Shown here one piece after another: positions 42,722 to 52,277 of a stretch of 64,000 nucleotides of DNA (position 1 is its first letter; every line of letters begins with the position of its first letter). A program made the translations under genes and the position numbers. The stretch lies in contig NZ_CP009428.1 in the NCBI RefSeq assembly GCF_000758725.1, forward strand, positions 620,001-684,000. The letters run 5' to 3'. Source of the stretch: Paenibacillus odorifer. GTDB lineage: Bacteria; Bacillota; Bacilli; Paenibacillales; Paenibacillaceae. The notes beneath the pieces are model-generated. The model saw nothing but the letters and a program-made list of their open reading frames with translations, was not told the DNA's origin and ran no database searches.

Positions 42722-43189
42722 TTACTTACGAGGAAGAGGGGACAGCTTCTCAGCTTGTAGACCCATCTTTTTGAGCAGAACAATCATTTGTTCCTTCTCA
42801 TCATCATTCAGACCGCTGAAAGCAAGATGCAGGCGTTCTGAATATTTCGGATACATCTCATTCATGAGACGTTCACCTTCCGTAGTCAGCTCCGCAAAAA
42901 TCACACGGCGGTCGCTCGGACAAGGCTTACGCTGCAAATAGCCGCGTTCCTCAAGCTTATCGATTACGTAAGTAACGTTGCCGCTTTGCAGCAGCAGCTT
43001 GGCGCCAATTTGTTGAATGGGTTGTGGTCCCTTATAGTACAACACTTCCATAACGGCAAAGGCAGTCGGATTAAAACCTTCAATTTTGCTGCCGGTAACA
43101 GCATGTTCATTAATGCTCTTAAAAGACTTGGCAAATACCCGGTACAAATGTAGTGTTAATTGCGTATCACGTTCGTAAGATTGTATCAT
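42722..43189 (-). CDS. MarR-family transcriptional regulator
   Basis: A 155-residue winged-helix regulator. The MarR core is seen in NPTAFAVMEVLYYKGPQPIQ, QIGAKLLLQSGNVTYVIDKL (recognition helix), EERGYLQRKPCPSDRRVIFA (wing, with the conserved DRR) and ELTTEGERLMNEMYP. The open frame starts at 43246, but GGTGGAG just before the ATG at 43189 marks the real start. It is divergent from the MFS gene at 43539 and may regulate it. Confidence 0.9.
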   Translation of the reverse strand: MIQSYERDTQLTLHLYRVFAKSFKSINEHAVTGSKIEGFNPTAFAVMEVLYYKGPQPIQQIGAKLLLQSGNVTYVIDKLEERGYLQRKPCPSDRRVIFAELTTEGERLMNEMYPKYSERLHLAFSGLNDDEKEQMIVLLKKMGLQAEKLSPLPRK

Positions 43190-43538
43190 GCTTCTCCACC
43201 CTCTATCGTTAATCATGTGTGAACTCATCGCACAGTTTGCAATCAATAGTCATTAGTGCACGGGTTACCTGTGCAACGAACCTTGAGATAACCTTAGAAT
43301 ACGTGAAAGAGCGAATGAAGAACATGTGATTTGTCACAATGAGCACACTTTTAATTATTAAAAATCAAACAATTTTTTAAATACGATAAAAACGAAGGTT
43401 TTTTTGATTTCAGTCTTTGAAAGGATAAGAATTTCAGCCTTAGGTTCAAGCGCTATTTACGCCTCCAGACGGATGATTGATGTTCTCCAATATTTTACTA
43501 TTACTTCATCGAGAAATAGTAACGGGGAGTGAAGTAAG
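43190..43538. other. Divergent intergenic region, MarR/MFS
   Basis: About 350 A/T-rich bases that must hold promoters for both genes. I see no convincing -35/-10 pair or MarR dyad; GTTACCTGTGCAAC near 43264 is only a weak inverted repeat. Confidence 0.4.
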
Positions 43539-44882
43539 ATGGAGGAACAGCTGGCTCATGATTCAAAAGAAGGAAAGCTGACGGCGAATAAGCCCTTTAT
43601 GCTGCTTATTGCCGCACAGCTTGTATCGAATGTGGGAGACTGGTTGCATATACTAGCGCTACTGACAATGGTAGGTTTTAAATGGAATGCTACACCGTGG
43701 GAAATTACGGCTATATCTTTATGTATGGCTGTGCCGTTGCTCTTGGGAGGGCCGTTTGCAGGTTATTTAAGTGATCGTTTTAACCGCAAGGCGCTGATGA
43801 TTGGTTCCGATCTAGCTCGTGCCGGAATCGTTGTTTGTTTGGTATTTGCAGGTTCTCTCTGGCAGGTATATGTCCTGTTGGTAGCTAAAGGGATCATGGA
43901 TGTACTCTTTTCACCAGCCAAAAGCGGAAAGCTCAAGGAGCTTGTCCCTGCGGCCCAGATGGATAAAGCCATGGCGCTTAGCTCATCTATTGAACAAATA
44001 ACCAAAATTGTAGGTCCTGCTCTAGGTGGACTGCTGGTTGCCGCATTTGGTATTGCCGCTTGTTATGTGATTGACTCGGCTACCTTCATTTTATCGGCGG
44101 TCATCTTAATAGGACTGCCGCGTGCGGCTGCACTGAAGAAAGATGCAGCAGAGGATAGCACAGGGGAGAATGGTGCTCGGAAGTCTTTTCGCCAAGAAAT
44201 GTCGGCGGGTCTGCAGGTGATCGTGGGAATGCCTGTAGTGCTTTGCGGGATTGCTATGCTGGTGCTAGTGCTGCTAATGCTGCAAATTGGTGATTCGCAG
44301 ATTGTAACGTTATTCCGGGAAATTCCGGGTGTGAACGGAGATCTGCTGGGTTGGTGTGTGGCAGCCAGTGGTCTTGGCACCTTACTGTCTGCCCTGCTTG
44401 TAAGCCGTATAGGCAGTGGTAAACATACGCTCGTCTTCATGGGATTGGGAGCTGTAATTATGGGGGTTGTTTTCTCAAGTGCAGGAATTGTAACTGCCCA
44501 CGGTCAGGCTGGACTCTGGATGAACATCGCTTTGTTTGGTTCTTTTATGTTTGCTGGTGTGGGAGCAGGCCTTGCGTTTATTCCCTTCAATTCTATGCTG
44601 CAACAGCGGACCCCTGCGGAATACACGGGCCGTGTATTTGGAACTATAGGCAGTCTAACAAGTGCGGCTGTTATCTTAGGACCTGTAGCCGGTGGGGCTT
44701 TAGTTACAGCGTCAGGACCTGTCCCGGCGTTCATTCTCTCTGGTACGCTTACAGCCCTGCTTGGAGTGTTGCTGTTAATGCTGCGTGGTAAAATCGAGCG
44801 GAGAGATGAAGCGGCAATTAAACGTGAGGAAGGAATTTCAGCAACAAATAACCTAGAGCTTCTCGGACAGACCTCTCTTTAA
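43539..44882 (+). CDS. MFS transporter, 12-helix MFS_3/EntS-like
   Basis: A 447-residue permease with about 12 hydrophobic segments. The N-terminus LIAAQLVSNVGDWLHILALL and the motif-A-like GYLSDRFNRKALMIGSDLAR place it in the EntS/MefA-like branch of exporters. VAKGIMDVLFSPAKSGKLKE and SSIEQITKIVGPALGGLL are also characteristic. Substrate unknown. It has a GGGGAG ribosome site. The divergent MarR gene is the likely regulator. Confidence 0.88.
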   Translation: MEEQLAHDSKEGKLTANKPFMLLIAAQLVSNVGDWLHILALLTMVGFKWNATPWEITAISLCMAVPLLLGGPFAGYLSDRFNRKALMIGSDLARAGIVVCLVFAGSLWQVYVLLVAKGIMDVLFSPAKSGKLKELVPAAQMDKAMALSSSIEQITKIVGPALGGLLVAAFGIAACYVIDSATFILSAVILIGLPRAAALKKDAAEDSTGENGARKSFRQEMSAGLQVIVGMPVVLCGIAMLVLVLLMLQIGDSQIVTLFREIPGVNGDLLGWCVAASGLGTLLSALLVSRIGSGKHTLVFMGLGAVIMGVVFSSAGIVTAHGQAGLWMNIALFGSFMFAGVGAGLAFIPFNSMLQQRTPAEYTGRVFGTIGSLTSAAVILGPVAGGALVTASGPVPAFILSGTLTALLGVLLLMLRGKIERRDEAAIKREEGISATNNLELLGQTSL

Positions 44883-45041
44883 TGGGAGGTTTCTTTTTAA
44901 ATATAAGAGTAGTTCTCTTAGCTGTGAAAAAATCAGTATGCTTCCTTGGAGAAAGTATATATAGTACGATTAGAGAAGCTATCTTTCTGGATTGGAATTT
45001 CGATAATAATATTTATAAGAAATATTTAGGAGTTGGCGAAT

Positions 45042-45782
45042 ATGGAGAATGTAGAAATAACAGGGGATACCGAGAGCGACGAAGAGATTGTACTCGATGT
45101 TGAGATCGATGAAGCAGGCTATGAAGCAGGTGCCCCATGCATATTCGATATTTCATTTCAGGTGCGGCGTGGACAGCTGCTCGGACTGATCGGACCAAAT
45201 GGTGCGGGAAAAAGTACTACAATCAAAACATTGCTCGGTTTGCTTAAGAATACCAAAGCTAAGGTCTCCTTTAATGGAGTTAATAAGTCCTATGCTTATG
45301 TACCGGAGCAGCCAGTGTTTTATGAGGATCTGACCTTATGGGAGCACTTAGATTTGGCTGCTGCTGCTTATGGACTAAAATATGAGCAGTTTCAAGAAAC
45401 GGCGGAGAGATTACTGAAGCAGTTCGGTATGAATCATGTCCGTGATGATCTTCCAGCTGGCTTCTCTAAGGGTATGAAACAGAAAATGATGCTGATGCTG
45501 GGCTTTTTGGTACAGCCGGATGTTTATATTGTGGACGAGCCTTTTATCGGCTTGGATCCTCGGGCCACTAAAGATTTCCTGCGACTGCTGGAAGCGGAGC
45601 GGCAGCGCGGAGCTGGTGTATTAATGTCTACGCATGTATTGGATACTGCTGAGAAAATTTGCGATGATTTTGTGCTGATCTCGGGTGGCAGGGTTGCCGC
45701 TGCAGGAACGCTTGAAGATATACGTGATTATGCTGGGCTGCCGGAGGCGTCGTTGTTTGATTGCTTCGACGAACTGACATGA
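45042..45782 (+). CDS. ABC transporter ATP-binding protein (EcsA-like)
   Basis: A 246-residue ATPase. Walker A is GPNGAGKSTT (about 52-61), the Q-loop region is YVPEQPVFYEDLTLWEH, the signature is FSKGMKQKMMLML, and Walker B is VYIVDEPFIGLDP, with the switch His in STHVLD. An acidic N-terminal extension (MENVEITGDTESDEEIVLDV) precedes the domain. AGGAG at 45028 fits the ATG at 45042 rather than the upstream TTG. Its stop overlaps the permease start. Confidence 0.9.
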   Translation: MENVEITGDTESDEEIVLDVEIDEAGYEAGAPCIFDISFQVRRGQLLGLIGPNGAGKSTTIKTLLGLLKNTKAKVSFNGVNKSYAYVPEQPVFYEDLTLWEHLDLAAAAYGLKYEQFQETAERLLKQFGMNHVRDDLPAGFSKGMKQKMMLMLGFLVQPDVYIVDEPFIGLDPRATKDFLRLLEAERQRGAGVLMSTHVLDTAEKICDDFVLISGGRVAAAGTLEDIRDYAGLPEASLFDCFDELT

Positions 45783-47038
45783 GTAAGCAGAAGCAGCGAG
45801 GGTTTGCTTTTCCTACCTCCAAAAAGCTATTCTGGCGGCGATTATTTTCTCATTGGCGTGAGCAATCTGCTATTATTCGTACGGCAGCAGATTGGACTGT
45901 GCTGTTATATATACTGATTCCCGGAGGATTTCTGGGAGGACGGTTATATTACGGGTTCTGGAATGAGGCACTGCCAGCTTGGAGTGCAGATTTGCCGTTT
46001 ATGTTGATTCCTTCATTATTAGTGCTCCTGCTCTGTAGAGGTGGACTGGTGCTATTATTGCAGGAAGGGGATCTATTATTTCTAAGACAACGGCAGCGAT
46101 GGATAAATACGATCATGTTTCGCGGGTTGCTGTACAGCCTGATCGTAACATCGTTGAAGTTCTGTGTAGCTTTTGTGCTGTTATTACCTTTCCTGGTTCG
46201 GGGATATGGAATGCTGTCATCCGAGGTATGGGCGCTGTTCGCTCTAACTCTGGCATGTAGCTGGTGCGTTAAATTACTTGGGCATATTGTAAAAGTACAA
46301 AAGCAAGGCTGGCGGCGCTGGCTGTGGCTGATTCTGGCCATCTCCGTTCCCTGTGGGATTTATTTCCGTGCAGCTGCGTTTTGGAACAACCGTCCAGTTT
46401 TTATGCTGCTGATTGCAGCACTCTTTGCAGTCGTAGCGGTAATCGCTCTTCAGCGGCGTATAGTGATGCGTGGGACATTCATGAACGATGTGCGTGAAGA
46501 TTATAAGCAGCGGATGAAAATAGCGGCCCTATTGCTCCGCGGCGTACTGGATAAGCCACGTCCGACCCGCCATAAGCCGTGGATTTTCCGGAAATCACAG
46601 CCTTTGCTAAAATCAAAAACTGCCGAGAGCCGTTTCTCTGCGGCAGCGATTAAGGCACTTGTACGGAATCCTGCCCATTTAAAGCTCTACTTATCGTTTA
46701 CTGCTGTGTCCCTTCTAGCGATATTTATCATTCCATCAGGGTTCAAATGGCTGGGTTTTATAGTTTTAATTTCCCTCATGACCAATTGGCTGTTGTCGTT
46801 CTGGTCGTTATTCGTGGGAGATGATTACATCGGAATTCTGCCGTTTACGAAAGAACAAAAAGCCGAAGCGGGGCTGCGTGCGGTCCCTATCTTACTGCTT
46901 CCTTTTTCAATCATTTGTTCTGCGCTGATCTGTATTTCCTTATATGGATGGTTTGGGATTATCCTGTTCATCCCGCTAGGTTATATCGTTGCACTGTTTA
47001 GCTCTAGAATATTTGGAACATTTCGCTTAGCGAAATAA
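45779..47038 (+). CDS. ABC transporter permease, EcsB family
   Basis: A 419-residue membrane protein with about eight hydrophobic segments. EcsB-family features are the basic N-terminal KKLFWRRLFSHWREQSAIIR and the C-terminal PFTKEQKAEAGLRAVPILLL. In B. subtilis EcsAB affects secretion, competence and regulated proteolysis; the transported substrate is not known. It is coupled to the ATPase through an ATGA overlap. An ecsC gene does not follow. Confidence 0.88.
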   Translation: MSKQKQRGFAFPTSKKLFWRRLFSHWREQSAIIRTAADWTVLLYILIPGGFLGGRLYYGFWNEALPAWSADLPFMLIPSLLVLLLCRGGLVLLLQEGDLLFLRQRQRWINTIMFRGLLYSLIVTSLKFCVAFVLLLPFLVRGYGMLSSEVWALFALTLACSWCVKLLGHIVKVQKQGWRRWLWLILAISVPCGIYFRAAAFWNNRPVFMLLIAALFAVVAVIALQRRIVMRGTFMNDVREDYKQRMKIAALLLRGVLDKPRPTRHKPWIFRKSQPLLKSKTAESRFSAAAIKALVRNPAHLKLYLSFTAVSLLAIFIIPSGFKWLGFIVLISLMTNWLLSFWSLFVGDDYIGILPFTKEQKAEAGLRAVPILLLPFSIICSALICISLYGWFGIILFIPLGYIVALFSSRIFGTFRLAK

Positions 47039-47054
47039 AGATATAAATAGAACG

Positions 47055-47107
47055 GAAGAGTGCCCCATAAGCCGTAAAAAGGCTGCTGGGGCACTCTTCT
47101 TTTTTTG
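47055..47107 (+). terminator. Terminator of the EcsAB-like operon
   Basis: A perfect 13-bp stem (GAAGAGTGCCCCA / TGGGGCACTCTTC) with an inner AGCC / GGCT stem and a long T-run. Confidence 0.9.
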
Positions 47108-47157
47108 TCTTGATTCGATCTATTGCACGCACGTACGTATGAGGTACCTAGCTAGCC

Positions 47158-47340
47158 TATCGGACACAGCTGCTCCTAAACATACTATTTTTCCACTTTT
47201 GGGATGCTAACGGACTCCATAGTTGCTATTGCCATGAAAAACACCATATATGAGCCTCATTATAAGGAATAGCGTCGTTGGAGTCCGAAACCCTGCCAAT
47301 AAGGTGAAAAATACGTAAATAACGTCATCTGGGTCCGAAG
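47158..47340. repeat. Four-palindrome array, family A, copy 4
   Basis: Units at 47158, 47208, 47270 and 47320 (steps 50, 62, 50), the same spacing as the three copies near 17 kb although many bases differ. Units 1 and 2 contain CGGAC(A/T)C; units 3 and 4 contain G(A/G)GTCCG. The central spacer keeps GCCATGAAAAAC. It lies between convergent genes. Confidence 0.85.
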
Positions 47341-47395
47341 CCGCAGTAGCTGATTAGGCAGACGCTCCACATAGCTAACGAACCCAAAACAGAGG

Positions 47396-47425
47396 AGCGA
47401 TTCTCTAATTAATGAGAGAATCGCA
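47396..47425 (-). other. Stem-loop downstream of the HI0933-type gene
   Basis: AGCGATTCTCT pairs with AGAGAATCGC. The core GCGATTCTC / GAGAATCGC is the same as in the 42608-42668 terminator, but there is no T-run, so termination would be weak. Confidence 0.5.
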
Positions 47426-47483
47426 CGGTCCGCCATTTTCAAAGCAGTAAGCTGCTTGGAGGATATTCACGTTGCACTAGAGA

Positions 47484-48752
47484 TTATCCCAGTCGAATGT
47501 CAGCGGCGTGTTTGCCTGCTGTATATCCTGTTGAGAAGGCCGCTGTTATATTGTAGCCTCCTGTATAGCCATGGATATCGAGTACCTCGCCGCAGAAGAA
47601 TAACCCCGGCATAAGCTTCGATTCCATTCTTTTGGGATCGATCTCCTTCAGATTTACCCCACCGCCGGTAACAAAGGCCTCGGATAGGGACCGGGTGCCA
47701 TGCACATAAACCGGCATGCGTTTCAAAATCCCAGCCAATAGAAGCAATCCATTCTTGGAGACGTGATGACCGGTTGTATCCCCATCTAATTCAGCTTTAG
47801 TCAGCAAGAGGGGGATGAGACGTTCTGGCAACAGTCCTTTCAGCGAATTGCGGATCGCTTTCTTTGGTTCCTGATCCAGCTTATCCTGCAACATAGATTC
47901 TACTTCCTGTGCGTTCAGATCAGGGAAGAGATCGATGGACATCTCCACCGTATCTGTGCCGGATTTACGTTGGACTTGTCTCAGAAATTGGCTGCACCGC
48001 AGTGCAATGGGTCCTGATAATCCAAAATGGGTGAATATCATATCCCCTCGATGAGAGATGACCTTCTTTCCTTTCGGATTCCACACAGTGAGGGCTACAT
48101 CACGTAGCGACAGACCTTGCAGCTCGCCGGACTTAATCCATTCTTCCCGTGAAAGAATCGGCACCTCTGTCGGGAACAGCTCGGTGATCGTGTGCCCTGC
48201 GGCTTCTGCCCAAGGGTAACCATCTCCCGTGGAGCCGGTCTGTGGTACGGACTTGCCTCCGGTAGCGATGATAACAGCAGTGCAGGCGATCGTCTTGCCC
48301 GAGCTCAGTTGGACTCCCTTAACAGCCCCTTCGTTATAGATTATTCTTGAGACGGGACTGTCGGTCATAATCTGTACGCCTAGACTCCGTACTTTGCTAA
48401 TTAAGGCAGAGACGACACTAGAGGCCTTATCGGAAACGGGAAACATCCGCCCGTTATCTTCTTCTTTTAATGCAATGCCTAAACCTTCAAAAAAGGCGAT
48501 GATATCCTGATTATTAAAATGGTCGAAGGCACTATACAAAAAACGCCCGTTTCCTGGAATATGGGCGATTAGCTCGTCTCTTTCCTTGACGTTGGTAACA
48601 TTGCAGCGTCCGCCACCAGATATTCCGAGCTTTCGGCCTAGTTTTGCTCCCTTGTCGATTAGCAGAACGGATGCCCCGTGTTCTGCAGCGGCCACGCTTG
48701 CCATTAGACCCGAAGGGCCGCCCCCAATGACGATCACATCGTAATTGCTCAT
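47484..48752 (-). CDS. HI0933-family flavoprotein (YtfP/BaiN-like)
   Basis: A 422-residue FAD enzyme. The N-terminal dinucleotide motif VIGGGPSGLMASVAAAEHGA is followed by the family signature KLGRKLGISGGGRCNVTN. Further motifs are ATGGKSVPQTGSTGDGY and, at the C-terminus, ASVTGGGVNLKEIDP-like FVTGGGVNLKEIDPKRMESK and GEVLDIHGYTGGYNITAAFS. Family members include bile-acid dehydroxylation flavoproteins, but the general reaction is unsettled. A good ribosome site (AAAGGAG) precedes the ATG. The terminator region lies downstream. Confidence 0.9.
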   Translation of the reverse strand: MSNYDVIVIGGGPSGLMASVAAAEHGASVLLIDKGAKLGRKLGISGGGRCNVTNVKERDELIAHIPGNGRFLYSAFDHFNNQDIIAFFEGLGIALKEEDNGRMFPVSDKASSVVSALISKVRSLGVQIMTDSPVSRIIYNEGAVKGVQLSSGKTIACTAVIIATGGKSVPQTGSTGDGYPWAEAAGHTITELFPTEVPILSREEWIKSGELQGLSLRDVALTVWNPKGKKVISHRGDMIFTHFGLSGPIALRCSQFLRQVQRKSGTDTVEMSIDLFPDLNAQEVESMLQDKLDQEPKKAIRNSLKGLLPERLIPLLLTKAELDGDTTGHHVSKNGLLLLAGILKRMPVYVHGTRSLSEAFVTGGGVNLKEIDPKRMESKLMPGLFFCGEVLDIHGYTGGYNITAAFSTGYTAGKHAADIRLG

Positions 48753-48933
48753 GAAATTTAACTCCTTTACATGTTAAGACACGGAAGCCTATTCCGCGGG
48801 TATTCCTAACGGAATCATACCATTCTGATTCACATGTAACCAGTCTTGTCCAATCATTAGGTGATTATCGTTGTCAGGAGAGTAATCCTGTGCTTTAATC
48901 TAAGCATGTAGGGTAATTTGTCCATTTTGGGGT

Positions 48934-50649
48934 GTGATTGTAATTATTGGTGCGGTTAAGGATATCTTATTGCAAATATCGGCAGCATGCTCCTTTCTTT
49001 TTCTTTTTCAATGGTGGGTGGACCGTAGATTTGTGACACGGAAAAAGGGGAAGCTTCCAAATGATCAGACCTTTTTGATTTTTGCGTGTACGTTTAGTCT
49101 TATCCTGTGCTCTCTTCTTTCGACAACTTTGTTTGGTGTAGCCTATTTAAATTTAGGATTAGTCCCTGCGTATATTGGTATTTTATATGGAACTACCCGT
49201 TCGGGCATTTTGCTGTCCATTTTTTTGCTTATCTGCAATGTAATCATCGCGGAGCCTACAGGAATCAGTAATGTGATATTGAATTCAGGGATTTTATTAT
49301 ATCCGCTACTGTTTGGACTGGCCAAACCTTTTAAGAAAGGTACAGTAGTTGAGAAGATCGGTATGTTATGGATGATTCTTTGTCCAAGCATGCTATTTAT
49401 TGCGTTAGTCCCTATTATAGGCGGGGAAAATATATATGAATCTAATTCCGTGCAAGCATTTCTGATTACGGTATATCTGTTTTTCACCATCGCTTTAGGT
49501 GGTATTTTTGTATATTATGTTGAGATGGTTAGAAGTAGATTGCAGGATAAAGTACAGATGGAGAATATCAGTGAAAGTTTCCAGTGGGAGTCCGAGAAGC
49601 TGCAGCAGATTACCAATGTAGTCCCTCTGAGTATTATGTCTCTGGATGAACACGGAGTTGTAACTGACCTTAACGATTGCATGTTAGGAATGATGCGGGC
49701 TCATTATCCCAATTTGCGAAAAGAGGATATTATTGACGAACCGGTAAAAAAGTTTTTTCACAGCTCAGTGGATACACAGGCATATATGCGGGTAAGTGAT
49801 AATATCCGCTCTAAACGGCGTTCCAGTGAAAAAATGATTCATGAGTCGCGCATCTATCAGATTTATTCAGCGCCGTTAATGCATAAGAGCTCAGGGGTAA
49901 CAAGTGGTGCTGTAATTATTGTGCAGGATATGACCAATGAGGAAAAACTACGTGTAGAGCTCGATCATGTGGAACGTTTGAGCTTGGTCGGGCAGATGGC
50001 TGCTGGAATTACCCATGAGATTCGTAATCCTATGGCGGTAGTTCGGGGTTTTTTGCAGCTGATGAGAGAAAAGAGTGCTCAAGAATTGGATTCTTATTAT
50101 CAGATTGTGATGGAAGAGCTGGACCGCGCTAATAGTATTATTAATGATTTTTTATCCTTGGCACAGAGCCGGGTTTCTGATAAAGAGAAGGTGCTGCTGC
50201 ACCATATTATAGAAGAAGTTAGTCCATTGCTGTGGGCTGATGCTAATCTTCGCGGTCAAAGTGTTGAACTGAAGCTGAGCCCATCACTGCATGAATTAGA
50301 GCTGAATGTCCGGGAAATCAAGCAGCTCATACTCAATTTAGGACGCAACGGCATGGAGGCTATGGGACCTAAGGGGGTGCTGACGCTGGAAACACGCAGT
50401 ACTCATGATAAAGTGGAGTTGATTGTCACCGATAGCGGCGTTGGTATGTCAGAAAGTCAACGTGAGAAGCTGTTTCTTCCCTTTTTTACGACGAAAATCC
50501 AGGGAACAGGTCTAGGCTTATCCTTGTGCCTAAGTATTGTGGAGCGGCATAACGGTAAAATAAATGTAGAGTCTGTAGAAGGAGAGGGGACGGTATTTAC
50601 GATCTCCTTCCCATTGGATAAGGAGGAACCCAGCGGGGTTCGCTCTTAG
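48934..50649 (+). CDS. Orphan histidine kinase, 5TM-PAS-HisKA-HATPase
   Basis: A 571-residue membrane kinase. The first ~200 residues are six to seven hydrophobic segments with the 5TMR-LYT look (LNLGLVPAYIGILYGTTRSG, GISNVILNSGILLYPLLFGL). A PAS domain follows (~220-330; VVPLSIMSLDEHGVVTDLND), then HisKA with His361 in GITHEIRNPMAVVRGFLQLM, and HATPase_c (LNLGRNGMEAM, DSGVGMSESQ, GTGLGLSLCLSIVERHNG). The H-box resembles sporulation kinases of the KinA-KinE group, and no response regulator is adjacent. A role in feeding the Spo0 phosphorelay is an inference. Start is GTG with only a weak GGGG before it. Confidence 0.85.
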   Translation: MIVIIGAVKDILLQISAACSFLFLFQWWVDRRFVTRKKGKLPNDQTFLIFACTFSLILCSLLSTTLFGVAYLNLGLVPAYIGILYGTTRSGILLSIFLLICNVIIAEPTGISNVILNSGILLYPLLFGLAKPFKKGTVVEKIGMLWMILCPSMLFIALVPIIGGENIYESNSVQAFLITVYLFFTIALGGIFVYYVEMVRSRLQDKVQMENISESFQWESEKLQQITNVVPLSIMSLDEHGVVTDLNDCMLGMMRAHYPNLRKEDIIDEPVKKFFHSSVDTQAYMRVSDNIRSKRRSSEKMIHESRIYQIYSAPLMHKSSGVTSGAVIIVQDMTNEEKLRVELDHVERLSLVGQMAAGITHEIRNPMAVVRGFLQLMREKSAQELDSYYQIVMEELDRANSIINDFLSLAQSRVSDKEKVLLHHIIEEVSPLLWADANLRGQSVELKLSPSLHELELNVREIKQLILNLGRNGMEAMGPKGVLTLETRSTHDKVELIVTDSGVGMSESQREKLFLPFFTTKIQGTGLGLSLCLSIVERHNGKINVESVEGEGTVFTISFPLDKEEPSGVRS

Positions 50650-50769
50650 ATTGAATCACCCTCTACAGCATCTCTTGCTTTCACAGAGTATGAATGTATA
50701 ATAAAGTTAGTAAGTACTGCTGTAATATTATCTGACAAACAGTTGAAAAGTGAAGGAGAGTGCAGAGAA

Positions 50770-51204
50770 ATGTCCATGTCTTTTAATCAATATATGAGAG
50801 ATTCAATTCAGCCTATGCGTGATGACCTGACAAGTATCGGGTTTCAGGAGCTTATGACTCCAGAAGAGGTGGAAGCTACTCTTCCAACCGCAAAAGGAAC
50901 ATCGCTTGTAGTCGTAAATTCGGTCTGTGGTTGTGCTGCTGGACAATGTCGTCCAGGTGTAGCTCAGGCTTTGCAAAATGAAATCACTCCGGATCACTTG
51001 TTCACAGTGTTTGCAGGTCAAGAGAAAGAAGCTACTGCTAAAGCACGTGAATATTTTGCTCCTTATCCGCCATCCTCACCTTCCATCGCACTGATGAAGG
51101 ATGGAGAACTCGTTCACTTTATTGAACGTCATGGCGTAGAAGATCGTTCGGCTGCTGAAATTGCTGCTGAATTGAAAGAGGTCTTCAATCGTTTGTGCCA
51201 GTAA
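50770..51204 (+). CDS. Bacilliredoxin (BrxA/BrxB family)
   Basis: A 144-residue thioredoxin-fold protein that removes bacillithiol from oxidised protein thiols. The active site is the unusual CGC motif in VVNSVCGCAAGQCRPGVAQA (about 45-64). FVVFAGQEKEAT-like and YPPSSPSIALMKDGE segments match the family. The frame opens at TTG 50743, but GAAGGAGAG at 50752-50760 supports the ATG at 50770. It implies that the host makes bacillithiol. Confidence 0.93.
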   Translation: MSMSFNQYMRDSIQPMRDDLTSIGFQELMTPEEVEATLPTAKGTSLVVVNSVCGCAAGQCRPGVAQALQNEITPDHLFTVFAGQEKEATAKAREYFAPYPPSSPSIALMKDGELVHFIERHGVEDRSAAEIAAELKEVFNRLCQ

Positions 51205-51221
51205 AAACAGTTATTCCATAT

Positions 51222-51264
51222 AATCTCGCATCAGCCGGCAAATTGGCTGCATGCGGGATTTTTC
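51222..51264 (+). terminator. Terminator after the bacilliredoxin gene
   Basis: ATCTCGCAT / ATGCGGGAT outer stem and AGCC / GGCT inner stem, then TTTTT. Confidence 0.8.
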
Positions 51265-51372
51265 AAAATATAAGAGCAATAATGGGATAGAATATGCTTA
51301 GAAGCATGAGCTTCGTTTGGGTGGATATTTTGATGGATATGGAACCATTTCTGATGGAACGAGGTGTGTTTG

Positions 51373-52182
51373 GTGAGTTTACAGAAGGAAATTATTGCGG
51401 ATCTTGGCGTGAAGCCAACGATTGATGTAGAGGTTGAGGCACGCAAACGGGTTGATTTCTTAAAGTCGTACGTGCTGAACGCAGGGGCTAAAGGATTATT
51501 GATCGCCATTAGTGGTGGAGTGGACAGTGCGGTAGCCGCGGGTCTTTGTAAACAGGCTACGGACGAGCTGTCGGCAGAAAAAGGCACAGAGTATATGACG
51601 CTTGGAGTATTCCAGCCTTATGGGGTTCAGGAAGATATCGAGCACAGCTATGATGTTGCCAAAGCTTTTAATCTGACTCATACTGTGGAGACCAACATTG
51701 AGGAAGCTGTAAATGAAATTGCCCTTGAAGTTGAGCATGGTCTGAAATCAATAGGCCAACACCGCCATATGACGCATCAAGGCAAAGGAAATGTTAAAGC
51801 CAGAACACGTATGGTTATGCAATATGCACTCGCTTTTGAGAACAATCTGATTGTAGTAGGAACGGATCATGCTTCTGAAGCAATTACCGGCTTCTACACG
51901 AAGTGGGGCGATGGCGCTGTAGATATTACACCACTATCCACACTTAATAAACGTCAGGTACGTCAGCTGGCTGCACATATTGGTGTGCCTGCGGATATTG
52001 TCACAAAAGCACCTACGGCGGGCTTATGGCCGGGTCAGACGGATGAAACCGAGCTGGGCATTACTTATGACGATAACAGTGACTATCTGGAAGGTAAACA
52101 GGTTAATCCTGAGGTAGCTGAGAAGCTTGAGAATTATTACCGGAGAACGGCACATAAGCGTAATGTTATTCCGGGGATTTAG
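51373..52182 (+). CDS. nadE: NH3-dependent NAD+ synthetase
   Basis: A 269-residue NadE: deamido-NAD + ATP + NH3 to NAD+. The PP-loop is ISGGVDSAVAAGL (about 44-56), followed by LGVFQPYGVQEDIEHS, the NVKARTRMVMQYALA helix, VVGTDHASEAITGFYTKWGD and the C-terminal TAHKRNVIPGI. There is no glutaminase domain, so it uses free ammonia. Of three possible starts the GTG at 51373, 6 bases after GAGGTG, gives the MSLQKEI N-terminus that matches B. subtilis NadE best. Confidence 0.95.
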   Translation: MSLQKEIIADLGVKPTIDVEVEARKRVDFLKSYVLNAGAKGLLIAISGGVDSAVAAGLCKQATDELSAEKGTEYMTLGVFQPYGVQEDIEHSYDVAKAFNLTHTVETNIEEAVNEIALEVEHGLKSIGQHRHMTHQGKGNVKARTRMVMQYALAFENNLIVVGTDHASEAITGFYTKWGDGAVDITPLSTLNKRQVRQLAAHIGVPADIVTKAPTAGLWPGQTDETELGITYDDNSDYLEGKQVNPEVAEKLENYYRRTAHKRNVIPGI

Positions 52183-52197
52183 AATAGGTTGAACTAG

Positions 52198-52243
52198 AAA
52201 TCGCCACGGGTCTGCGTAGCAGCAGAGCTCGTGGCGGTTTTTG
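52198..52243 (+). terminator. Terminator after nadE
   Basis: ATCGCCACG / CGTGGCGGT stem with a long loop, then TTTTT. It lies between convergent genes. Confidence 0.75.
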
Positions 52244-52277
52244 TGAGTTGGATAGCTGGATAGACTAAGAAGAATAA

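Noticed and set aside
44882..45103. 73-residue frame between the MFS and ABC genes
   Set aside because: It starts at the MFS stop, overlaps the ATPase start and reads that gene in the wrong frame.
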